DNA of 17,925 nucleotides from Ktedonobacterales bacterium (lineage in GTDB: Bacteria; Chloroflexota; Ktedonobacteria; Ktedonobacterales; JADMIN01), in assembly GCA_025450405.1 (NCBI GenBank), contig JANWHL010000009.1, positions 1 to 17,925 of the forward strand. Reading direction: 5' to 3'. Shown one piece after another: positions 1-6,275 of the stretch. The position numbers and the translations under genes were made by a program. The number at the start of each line of letters is the position of its first letter. Position 1 is the stretch's first letter. A model generated the notes under the pieces. It saw only the letters and a program-made list of their open reading frames with translations. It did no database searches and was not told the origin of the DNA.

Positions 1-98
1 ATGAACAGGTAGCGGTCGGCCGGTGCGTCCTTGAGGATTACCACTCGCTGACCGTTGGTGAGATTGATGCGTACGCTTTCGACGGTCATCTCCACCAT
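1..98 (-). CDS. Bifunctional nuclease (DUF151/BFN) family protein, N-terminal part only
   Basis: The 5' end of a minus-strand gene that runs off the left edge. The 32 visible codons read MVEMTVESVRINLTNGQ followed by RVVILKDAPADRYLF. This matches the usual opening of the DUF151 family (V-E-S-V-R-x-N-L, then R-V-V-I-L-K, then R-Y-L). Family members are small proteins of about 150-200 residues. Some plant and bacterial relatives have been reported to have RNase/DNase activity, but the role of most bacterial copies is unknown. The ATG at 98 is preceded by a strong AGGAGGGAG ribosome binding site, and a candidate promoter lies 50-80 bp further upstream, so the gene can be transcribed independently of guaB. 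Only the first fifth or so of the protein is visible, so catalytic residues cannot be checked. Confidence 0.72.
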   Translation of the reverse strand, partial: MVEMTVESVRINLTNGQRVVILKDAPADRYLF

Positions 99-151
99 GG
101 TGCTACTCCCTCCTGGGCCGGCCGATGACTCCGCCAGTCCGCGACGCCTCT

Positions 152-181
152 ATTGTACCTCCCTCTCGGATAGCACGGCAA
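152..181 (-). promoter_or_regulatory. Candidate sigma-70-type promoter for the DUF151 gene
   Basis: On the minus strand, TTGCCG (181-176) and TACAAT (157-152) are separated by 18 bp. Transcription would begin near 145 and run into the DUF151 start at 98. The -35 element lies inside one arm of an 8-bp inverted repeat (173-180 with 203-210, GCACGGCA/TGCCGTGC). That repeat could be an operator or the end of the guaB transcript; there is no T-run to mark it as an intrinsic terminator. Confidence 0.5.
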
Positions 182-248
182 ATCAGGTGGGAGCGGGCCT
201 CGTGCCGTGCGAGCGGGCCGCGCCGAGCTCAGGCGCACCTCTCCGTGT

Positions 249-1763
249 TCAAAGGCCGCGACCCAGCCCGTAGTTCGGAGCCTCTTTGGTGATGAGGACG
301 TCGTGCGGGTGGCTTTCGCGCAGGCCGGCACCGGTGATGCGTACGAAGCGGGCACGCTTGAGCGCGTCAAGCGATCCGGACCCCATGTACCCCATGGCCT
401 GGCGCAGCCCGCCCGCGAGTTGATAGATCACGTTGGTCAGCGGCCCCTTGTAGGGTACTCGGCCCTCAATGCCCTCCGCGATGAGCTGGCTCTCGTCGAT
501 TATTCCCGATTGGAAGTAGCGGTCCTTGCTGTACCCGCGGCGCTTCATTGCCCCGACCGATCCCATGCCGCGATAGTCCTTGTAGCGCTCGCCCTGGGAG
601 ATGATGAGCTCGCCTGGGCTCTCGTCCACACCGGCCAGCAGGCCGCCCAGCATCACGGAGTCCGCTCCGGCGGCGATGGCCTTAGCGATGTCGCCCGAAT
701 ATTGGATGCCGCCGTCGGCGATGATGGGGATACCATGAGGCGCGGCGGCGCGCGCGCAGTCGAAGATGGCCGTGATCTGGGGGACGCCCGTGCCGGCAAC
801 GATGCGGGTTGTACAGATCGAACCAGGCCCTACCCCGACTTTCACGCCATCAACCCCCGCCGCGATCAGCGCCTCGGTGGCGGGGGCGGTGGCGACATTC
901 CCCGCGACGATCTGCGCCCGCCCGCCGAATTCGCGGACAACCCGGCGCACACCCTCCACCACCATACGCGAATGGCCGTGCGAGGTGTCCACAACCAGCG
1001 CATCCACCTCCTCGGCGATCAGCGCCTCGCAGCGCTCCATCATATCGGGGCCAACGCCCACCGCGGCGGCGACACGCAGGCGCCCGCGCGCGTCCTTCGC
1101 CGCCAAGGGATGCTTGATCTTCTTCTGGATGTCTTTGACCGTGATGAGGCCCTTGAGCTGCCCATGGTCATCCACGACCGGCAGCTTTTCAACTTTGTGG
1201 CGCGAGAAGATCGCGCGCGCCTGCTCGAGCGTGGTGCCCACCGGGGCCGTGATCAGTGGCTCTCTGGTCATCACGTCGCGGATGGGGACATCCAGGTTGT
1301 CGCTGAAGCGCAGATCGCGATTGGTCAGGATGCCGACAAGCTGGCCCGTCTCGGTGATGGGGATGCCCGAGATGTGGTAATTGGCCATGACGGCGAGGGC
1401 GGCGCGCAACGAATCATCCGGGCTGAGGGTAATCGGATCGGCGATCATCCCGGACTCGGACCGCTTGACCTTGTCCACTTCGGCGGCCTGATCCTCGATC
1501 GAGAGGTTGCGATGGATGACGCCGATACCGCCCTCGCGGGCCAGCGCAATCGCCAGGCGTGCCTCGGTGACGGTATCCATGGCGGCCGAGCTGATGGGGA
1601 TGTTCAGGGTGATCTCGCGTGTGAAGCGCGTGGCCGTGGTGACATCACTCGGAAGGGTGTCGGACTCCGCTGGGATGAGCAGTACGTCGTCGAATGTCAG
1701 TCCCTGATTGCCGAATTTCTCCGTCCACTCCGGCGTCACAGTGTGCCCCGAGCCCCGCGTCAT
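249..1763 (-). CDS. guaB: Inosine-5'-monophosphate dehydrogenase
   Basis: Oxidises IMP to XMP with NAD+, the committed step of GMP synthesis, in the cytosol. The 504-residue product has the usual length and layout: a TIM-barrel catalytic domain split by two CBS domains at about residues 105-220. Recognisable parts are the N-terminal GLTFDDVLLIPAESD, the CBS region with GILTNRDLRF and LPVVDDHGQLKGLITVKDI, the catalytic loop GPGSICTTR with nucleophile Cys near residue 317, the phosphate loop IIADGGI, and the flap GMGSVGAMKRR..SKDRYFQ. I chose the ATG at 1763 because GGGGAGG lies 5 bases upstream. An in-frame ATG at 1787 has a poorer site, and the reading frame stays open up to 2033 without protein-like sequence. 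The gene is followed 150 bp downstream by the DUF151 gene on the same strand. The 266-bp upstream gap holds a strong hairpin. Confidence 0.97.
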   Translation of the reverse strand: MTRGSGHTVTPEWTEKFGNQGLTFDDVLLIPAESDTLPSDVTTATRFTREITLNIPISSAAMDTVTEARLAIALAREGGIGVIHRNLSIEDQAAEVDKVKRSESGMIADPITLSPDDSLRAALAVMANYHISGIPITETGQLVGILTNRDLRFSDNLDVPIRDVMTREPLITAPVGTTLEQARAIFSRHKVEKLPVVDDHGQLKGLITVKDIQKKIKHPLAAKDARGRLRVAAAVGVGPDMMERCEALIAEEVDALVVDTSHGHSRMVVEGVRRVVREFGGRAQIVAGNVATAPATEALIAAGVDGVKVGVGPGSICTTRIVAGTGVPQITAIFDCARAAAPHGIPIIADGGIQYSGDIAKAIAAGADSVMLGGLLAGVDESPGELIISQGERYKDYRGMGSVGAMKRRGYSKDRYFQSGIIDESQLIAEGIEGRVPYKGPLTNVIYQLAGGLRQAMGYMGSGSLDALKRARFVRITGAGLRESHPHDVLITKEAPNYGLGRGL

Positions 1764-1950
1764 TGGTGCCTCCCCGTGTGCGCGCATCGCATCATCACTC
1801 ACATCCAGTCGCTTGCCGCTTGTCCGGGGGCGGGAACGAAAACGCCCAGCGCGCGGCCCCGCGACCGTGCCTGGGCGTCGTGATGACCCGCCGTGGAGTC
1901 TCTCTGCCGTCACTCCCGCATTCCCGCGCCGCGCGCTCGCGGCCACTGTG

Positions 1951-1980
1951 CCCGTCCCGCCCGGTGTTGGGCGGGACGGG
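1951..1980. terminator. 12-bp perfect hairpin between the VOC-methyltransferase gene and guaB
   Basis: CCCGTCCCGCCC (1951-1962) and GGGCGGGACGGG (1969-1980) form a perfect 12-bp GC-rich stem with a 6-base loop. It starts 50 bp after the stop of the minus-strand fusion gene and lies 188 bp before the guaB start. Position suggests a transcript end for the fusion gene or a structured guaB leader. No T-run follows on either strand, so a classical intrinsic terminator is not proven. The rest of the 1764-2029 gap shows no gene. A weak TTGACG (2033-2028) with TACATC (2009-2004) on the minus strand could start a guaB transcript that would carry this hairpin near its 5' end. Confidence 0.5.
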
Positions 1981-2029
1981 TGCGCGACATCTCCAATGCT
2001 GTAGATGTACCACGCGGGCTGGCGGCACG

Positions 2030-3328
2030 TCAACGCATGGGCTCACCGAGGCCGGGCTCACCGTGGCCGGGCTGGGGCTTGTCCGCCGCGAGGATGAGCG
2101 CCGCGCTCGACCACGATCGCACGTGCCCGTCCTCTTCCACGATCAGGCATTCGCGCTTGGCGGCGGCCGGCGCCGCGAGCACATCGCGCTCCAGGGCCTC
2201 CCGGGCGTCCGCGGGCATCTCAGACCGCGCTGTCCACTCGGCCCAGTCGTGCGCCTTGCGCATCGTCTCGGTGTGGGTCACGCGGAGCCCCGCGCCGCGG
2301 ATCAGGTCCACCCATTCCGTTGGTGTGTAGCAGCGCACATGGCTTGGGTCGCGGCGCCGCTCCAGGTCGTTGACGAAGGCATCCAGCGCGAGATCCTCGG
2401 GCGCGACGTTATCGATCAGGACCAGGCGGCCGCCCGGTCGAAGCACGCGGGCCATCTCGCGGCACGCCGCGCGCACGTCAGCGAAGTGGTGCGGGGCGAT
2501 GCGCACGGTCACGAGATTGAACGCCTCATCCAGGAACGGCAGCCGCTCGGCGTCGGCGAGCACGAAATCGGCGTTGACGATGCCGCGTACGGCGAGGAAG
2601 GTCCGCGCGGCCGACAGCATGCGGGGAGTCAGGTCGGTCGCCACCACACGCGCCACCAACGGCGCGAGCGCCAGCGCGGTGTGGCCGCCGCCCGTCGCCA
2701 CATCCAGCGCACGGTCGGCCGCGTGCGGTTCCGCCAGCGCGACCAGCCGCGCGAGGTCCTCGCCGGCGGCGTGGCCCTGACTGCGCACATAGGCCTCCGC
2801 GGTGCGCCCGAATTGGTCGCGTACGCGTGACTTGATGACCTCCCCAGCGCTGGTCGCGGAGCCCGCTGGCGCATCGCCCGCGTCGCCAGCCGTGAGGCCG
2901 AGCCGTTCCATGAGCTCGATTCGGTTCCCGAAGGGGTCACGCGTCTCCAGACGCCGGTAGCCAGGAATCGGCACGTCATCGCCAATCGGCAGGCCCGCGT
3001 CCTCCAGCCGCCGGCGCATGGCGGCTAGGTCGCGCACGAGCAGGGCCGGGTGCGCGCGCTGTGCCGGCTGAAAGTCGTCCACCAATCCGATGTGGATGGA
3101 GCCCCCGCCCGCGCGAAACCAGGCCCCGCCACGGGCGCGCAACGCCTCCGGCTTCGGGATCTCACGCAGTCCCAGCACCTCCACGTAGAACCAGCGCGCC
3201 CGCGCCTCCTCTGCCCGCGGTACCACTACCTGCACGTGATCAAGCCCGATTACCGGATCATCCTCGGTTATTGCATCATCCCCAATCACCGAGTCATCCA
3301 CGGCGCCGTGTCGCAAGCTATCACTCAT
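2030..3328 (-). CDS. Fusion protein: glyoxalase/VOC domain plus class I SAM-dependent methyltransferase
   Basis: A 432-residue two-domain protein. Residues about 26-142 are a glyoxalase/bleomycin-resistance/dioxygenase (VOC) fold: GLDHVQVVVP at the start, SIHIGL in the middle, AHPALLV, and DPFGNRIELMER at the end. Candidate metal ligands H31, H79, H93 and E138 fall at the usual strand positions. After an Ala/Gly/Asp-rich linker (about 145-162), residues about 165-385 are a UbiE/YcgJ-like methyltransferase with the SAM motif LDVATGGGHT (208-217), the acidic strand end ATDLTP, the ADAERLPF motif and ARVLRPGGRLVLID. The first 25 residues are acidic and look disordered. GGGGAG lies 9 bases before the ATG at 3328; a GTG directly upstream (3331) is an equally possible start. 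It is probably cytosolic and soluble. The substrate is unknown. Either domain could serve small-molecule modification, for example of a quinone or a toxic compound, but nothing nearby decides this. Confidence 0.9.
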   Translation of the reverse strand: MSDSLRHGAVDDSVIGDDAITEDDPVIGLDHVQVVVPRAEEARARWFYVEVLGLREIPKPEALRARGGAWFRAGGGSIHIGLVDDFQPAQRAHPALLVRDLAAMRRRLEDAGLPIGDDVPIPGYRRLETRDPFGNRIELMERLGLTAGDAGDAPAGSATSAGEVIKSRVRDQFGRTAEAYVRSQGHAAGEDLARLVALAEPHAADRALDVATGGGHTALALAPLVARVVATDLTPRMLSAARTFLAVRGIVNADFVLADAERLPFLDEAFNLVTVRIAPHHFADVRAACREMARVLRPGGRLVLIDNVAPEDLALDAFVNDLERRRDPSHVRCYTPTEWVDLIRGAGLRVTHTETMRKAHDWAEWTARSEMPADAREALERDVLAAPAAAKRECLIVEEDGHVRSWSSAALILAADKPQPGHGEPGLGEPMR

Positions 3329-3353
3329 CACGCTCCGCTCCCCGACTCATCTA

Positions 3354-3446
3354 GTACCCCATCAGGTTTCACGCAGCACGCAGGGGTTACCAGGTGGGCG
3401 GCCCCGTACCCCATCATCGTGAGCGTAGCCGCTACCTACTCACGAT
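3354..3446. promoter_or_regulatory. Palindrome and direct repeats upstream of the VOC-methyltransferase gene
   Basis: An 11-bp direct repeat GTACCCCATCA occurs at 3354-3364 and again at 3406-3416. The second copy abuts and overlaps by one base an interrupted palindrome, ATCGTGAG (3416-3423) with CTCACGAT (3439-3446), whose interior adds a small GTAG/CTAC stem (3425-3428 with 3432-3435). The block lies 26-118 bp upstream of the minus-strand start at 3328, where operators are common. No convincing -35/-10 pair for that gene was found beside it. This is a sequence observation; the regulatory role is inferred. Confidence 0.4.
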
Positions 3447-3550
3447 ACCAGGCCTCTGGCCCAATCCGCGCTATCGCCCTGCCCGATACGGTCCGCGTTC
3501 ACCACCACGCCCGCTTCCTGGATATCACGTCGCGATGTAGCTAGCTGGCC

Positions 3551-3579
3551 TTGACAGCCCCGCGGCCAGCCAGTACACT
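3551..3579 (+). promoter_or_regulatory. Near-consensus sigma-70-type promoter
   Basis: TTGACA (3551-3556) matches the -35 consensus exactly. After a 17-bp spacer comes TACACT (3574-3579), four of six matches to the -10 consensus. Transcription would start near 3586 on the plus strand, about 337 bases before the start codon of the secreted protein at 3923. This is among the best-matching promoters in the window. Confidence 0.72.
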
Positions 3580-3585
3580 GTGTCA

Positions 3586-3922
3586 TGTCGTGATTCGCCG
3601 CCCTTCGCTTCCACCTCCGCCTGGTCTTGTCTGGGCCTGGATTCGCGATGGGCGGCGAATGTGTATGCGGATGTCTGTGTATGCGGAGGTCTATGAGGCT
3701 CTGTTCCCCAAAGGAGGATACGCCCGGAACCCTCGCGGACGCGCGCTGCTGGCACGTCCGCCCGCGCTTCATGCTGTCCTGGGTCGTTCAAGCTGGGACT
3801 CCACTCGCGCTGGTTGCGAGCCGTGCCGCGCGCTATCGCGCGGGACAGGGGTATCTGGCGGCCCACGCACGGAACGGCGCTGTTGCCGTTCCTATCCATT
3901 CCACAATGGGAGAAGCACAGCG
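3586..3922 (+). other. Long structured-looking leader or possible non-coding RNA
   Basis: No convincing protein gene lies between the promoter and the secreted-protein start. The stretch is rich in pairing segments: ATTCGCCGCCC (3593-3603) with GGGCGGCGAAT (3650-3660), an 11-bp perfect stem starting almost at the predicted transcript 5' end; a 16-bp tandem repeat GTGTATGCGGATGTCT/GTGTATGCGGAGGTCT (3661-3676, 3677-3692; one mismatch); GCGGACG (3735-3741) with CGTCCGC (3755-3761); CTCGC (3804-3808) with GCGAG (3816-3820); and CCGCGCG (3826-3832) with CGCGCGG (3837-3843). I tried to match it to 6S RNA, tmRNA, RNase P RNA, SRP RNA, T-box, TPP, FMN, cobalamin and c-di-AMP elements and saw none of their conserved cores. 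High GC makes some stems expected by chance, so the RNA role is a hypothesis. Confidence 0.4.
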
Positions 3923-4918
3923 GTGAAACGAAACGCGGTCATTTTGAGCAGCCTGTCGGGATTGAGCGTTGTCGCCCTCGCGGCCGCCGTCATGGTCGCC
4001 GGACCGATGGGTCACGCGGGCGCCGCGCCGCTCGCGCCGGCCCACGTCACCGGCATGGGTCCGGCGCATGGCATGGGCACGCGGTTCGGCAATAGCCACG
4101 CGCAACCCCAACGTGTCCGCCGGACACAGAACCTGACCTACCACGGCGGCGTTGGGGGTGTCGGGGTTGAGACCGGCGCGGACCGAGTCTACCTTGTGTA
4201 TTGGGGCTCGCAGTGGAATAGCAACGATCCCTCGGGCGAGGCCGCCATCCAGCAAAACTTCTTCAATCACGTCGGCGGCAGCTCGTGGAACAACTCGGTG
4301 ACCCAGTACTGTGAGGGCGTCGCCAGCGGGACCATTACGTGCGGCTCCTCGGGCACGCACGCCACCAATCCCACCGGCGTGCTCGCGGGCGTCTGGTTCG
4401 ACAACGCCAGCGCGGCGCCGTCCAGCCCGACGCAGAGCCAGCTCGCCGGTGAGGCGGTCAACGCGGCGGGCCACTTCGGCAACACCTCCGCCAGCTCGAA
4501 TACCACCGCCCAGTACGTGATCAACACATCCACGGGTCACAATTCGAGCGGCTTCGGCACGCAGTATTGCGCGTACCATAGCTCGGTGAGTTCCGGCTTC
4601 GGCAACATCGCCTGGACCAACATGCCGTACATCACCGACGCCGGGGCCAGCTGTGGCGCGAACTTCAACGGCCTCGGCTCCAAAGCCGGCATCACCATCG
4701 TGGGTGGCCACGAGTTCGCCGAGACCGAGTCCGACATCTTCCCCAACGGCGGCTGGCTCGACAGCGGCGGCGCCGAGAATGGCGACAAGTGCGCCTGGAT
4801 TACCTCCGGCCAGGGCGCGTCGGCGAGCGTCAACATGAACGGGGCGACGTTCCCGGTCCAGTCGCTCTGGAGCAACGCCTTCAGTAACAACACCGGCGGC
4901 TGCGTCCTGTCATTCTAG
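3923..4918 (+). CDS. Secreted Cys-containing protein with an HEFAE motif; putative protease-like protein of unknown function
   Basis: A 331-residue exported protein. Residues 1-37 form a classical signal peptide: KR near the start, a hydrophobic core (VVALAAAVMVAG) and a small-residue cleavage region near GHAGAA. The mature part is rich in Gly, Ser, Asn and Thr and has six well-spaced cysteines (in TQYCEG, TITCGS, TQYCAY, ASCGAN, DKCAW and GGCVLSF), consistent with three disulfides outside the cell. The segment VGGHEFAET (His 263, Glu 264, Glu 267) followed by GGWLDSGGAENGDKCAW resembles a conserved core of secreted bacterial proteins often called hypothetical, and loosely the EXORDIUM/PHI-1 group. 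A His-Glu-x-x-Glu metal site is possible but not proven. The GTG start at 3923 was chosen because GGGAGA lies 9 bases upstream and the signal peptide begins there; the longer upstream frame is not protein-like. It is monocistronic, with its own promoter and terminator. Confidence 0.8.
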   Translation: MKRNAVILSSLSGLSVVALAAAVMVAGPMGHAGAAPLAPAHVTGMGPAHGMGTRFGNSHAQPQRVRRTQNLTYHGGVGGVGVETGADRVYLVYWGSQWNSNDPSGEAAIQQNFFNHVGGSSWNNSVTQYCEGVASGTITCGSSGTHATNPTGVLAGVWFDNASAAPSSPTQSQLAGEAVNAAGHFGNTSASSNTTAQYVINTSTGHNSSGFGTQYCAYHSSVSSGFGNIAWTNMPYITDAGASCGANFNGLGSKAGITIVGGHEFAETESDIFPNGGWLDSGGAENGDKCAWITSGQGASASVNMNGATFPVQSLWSNAFSNNTGGCVLSF

Positions 4919-4945
4919 GATTTCCGCGGGGACGCATCCACTCCT

Positions 4946-4979
4946 GGGGAGGGACGCCACAGACGTCCCTCCCCCTTTT
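4946..4979 (+). terminator. Intrinsic terminator after the secreted-protein gene
   Basis: GGGGAGGGACG (4946-4956) pairs perfectly with CGTCCCTCCCC (4964-4974) across a 7-base loop, followed by C and four T. It begins 27 bp after the stop codon at 4918. This is the only clear hairpin-plus-T-run terminator in the window. The remaining gap to 5069 shows nothing else of note. Confidence 0.88.
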
Positions 4980-5069
4980 CGCGGTCCACGGAGGGCCATT
5001 GCGCGGTCAAGGAGGATGCGAGCGGCCCGAGGAGCAAGCGGTGCGCCACCCACCCGGTTCCGCTAGACC

Positions 5070-6113
5070 CTACGGGAGGTCGCACGAGCGGTTCAGGAAG
5101 CTCGCGCTGGACGCCACGTCAATCGCCCGGCGCACGTCGGCATCGGAGTAGATGCCGTTGTCCAGGAGGACCCGATACTCCTTGAGGATCGTCGTCGCCA
5201 GCATTTGTGGGCCGTCGGTGTTGATGGTGACGGGAATCCCGTTGGCGCGCAGGGTGGTCAGGATGTGGCGCAGCTCGTCGAGGTCGCGGACCGCCCGCGT
5301 CCGCAGATTGGACGTGGGGCAGACCTCGAGCACGATGCCTGCCTCGGCGACATGCCGCATCAGCCGCTCATCGTAGGCGCAGAGGATGCCATGTCCAACG
5401 CGGTCGGGGCGCAGGCACTCCACCACCTCCCACATGTCCGCGACATGCCCCTCCTCGCCGGTGTGGATGGTAATGCCCAGCCCAGCATCGCGGGCGCGAT
5501 CCACCAGCGGTTGGTGGGCGCGGTAGGAGAAGTCGGGGTTAGGAGGGCCGGCGATGTCGACGCCGACCACGCCGCGCCCGTGATAGCGCAGGGCCTTCTC
5601 GACGATGATCGTGTTGAGGTCATATGAAAACGTGCGGTCCATCATGAGGATGAGGCCGGAGCGGACCAGCGGATACTCGAGGAGGGCACGGTCCTGCCCG
5701 CGAATTGCGGCGCTGATGATGTGGTCAAGGTCCTGTTCACCCTCGCGATTGCGCTTCATCGGATTGAAGCGCAGCTCGAGCGTGGTGATGTTCGTTTTCC
5801 GGTAAGCGCCGCCGATGATCTCATACACGGAGCGCTCAATGGCGAGCGGACTGGACTGGATGAGCTCGGTCCAGCGGAAGATGGCGTCATACTCCGCGAG
5901 ACTGTGCACTTTGTCGGGGCGGCTGACGCCGATCAGGTCCACAAAGTCCCAGTAATCCTTGCTGGGCAGGCGGATCCCTTGCTGGTGAGCGATGCTCCAC
6001 ATGATGGCGGCATCCACGGCCCCGCCGACGTGGGAGTGCAGCTCGGTGAGCTCCGGGCGCTCGTCGAGAACGCTGGGAACGGGACTGACAGAAAGGACGG
6101 TCGGCGGCGTCAC
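5070..6113 (-). CDS. Adenosine deaminase-like metal-dependent hydrolase with non-canonical substrate-site residues
   Basis: A 347-residue protein of the adenosine/AMP deaminase group of the amidohydrolase superfamily, cytosolic. Zinc and catalytic residues are all present: the H-x-H in ELHSHVGGA (H26, H28), IHTGEE (H217, E220), RVGHG (H241) and the Asp of NTDGP (D300). CPTSNLRT and GVDIAG also match the family. Two positions that contact the substrate in adenosine deaminase differ: HLDGA has become HVGGA (G30 instead of Asp19 of the mouse enzyme), and NTDDP has become NTDGP (G301 instead of Asp296). Deamination of adenosine is therefore doubtful and another N-heterocycle is plausible. The GTG at 6113 was chosen because AGGAG lies 6 bases upstream; the in-frame ATG at 6140 has no ribosome site. 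The gene lies 162 bp after the methyltransferase on the same strand. Confidence 0.88.
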   Translation of the reverse strand: MTPPTVLSVSPVPSVLDERPELTELHSHVGGAVDAAIMWSIAHQQGIRLPSKDYWDFVDLIGVSRPDKVHSLAEYDAIFRWTELIQSSPLAIERSVYEIIGGAYRKTNITTLELRFNPMKRNREGEQDLDHIISAAIRGQDRALLEYPLVRSGLILMMDRTFSYDLNTIIVEKALRYHGRGVVGVDIAGPPNPDFSYRAHQPLVDRARDAGLGITIHTGEEGHVADMWEVVECLRPDRVGHGILCAYDERLMRHVAEAGIVLEVCPTSNLRTRAVRDLDELRHILTTLRANGIPVTINTDGPQMLATTILKEYRVLLDNGIYSDADVRRAIDVASSASFLNRSCDLP

Positions 6114-6180
6114 GCGGCGCTCCTTTGCGAGAGGGGACATCGGCGCGATCGCGGGCGCGGGGGTGCGTCGGACGGTGTGA

Positions 6181-6248
6181 TGCGCCAGAAGTCGTGTTTC
6201 TGGAGGGACTTAGGATTTGGTCGATTGTATCACAGCCATTCTGGCGCA
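6181..6248 (-). promoter_or_regulatory. Extended -10 promoter flanked by a 10-bp inverted repeat, upstream of the deaminase-like gene
   Basis: On the minus strand, TGATACAAT (6232-6224) is an extended -10 element (TG-A-TACAAT) with no good -35, which is acceptable for this promoter type. Transcription would start near 6217, about 100 bp before the GTG at 6113. TGCGCCAGAA (6181-6190) and TTCTGGCGCA (6239-6248) are perfect inverted copies on either side of the element, suggesting an operator or a looped control site. A 10-bp repeat at this spacing can also occur by chance. Confidence 0.45.
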
Positions 6249-6275
6249 CGGCCATAGCGGCCCCCGACCAGTCGC

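Noticed and set aside
207..1883. A 558-codon plus-strand open frame opposite guaB
   Set aside because: It is the antisense shadow of guaB in high-GC DNA; its composition (Arg/Ala/His/Asp-rich) is not protein-like, and guaB motifs are unmistakable.
3440..3899. Minus-strand open frames of 110 and 124 codons in the non-coding block
   Set aside because: No recognisable domain, no good ribosome site, and composition typical of random high-GC frames.
3551..3922. Upstream extension of the secreted-protein frame by 124 codons
   Set aside because: The extension would bury the signal peptide and begins at the TTG of the -35 promoter element; the sequence is Arg/Pro/Cys-rich without family resemblance.
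3586..3922. Known RNA element (6S, tmRNA, RNase P, SRP, T-box, TPP, FMN, cobalamin or c-di-AMP riboswitch)
   Set aside because: None of the conserved core sequences could be found by eye; a covariance-model search would be needed to rule out divergent members.
3833..4711. A 292-codon minus-strand frame opposite the secreted-protein gene
   Set aside because: Val/Ala/Gly/Arg-rich shadow of a gene with a signal peptide, conserved cysteines and its own promoter and terminator.
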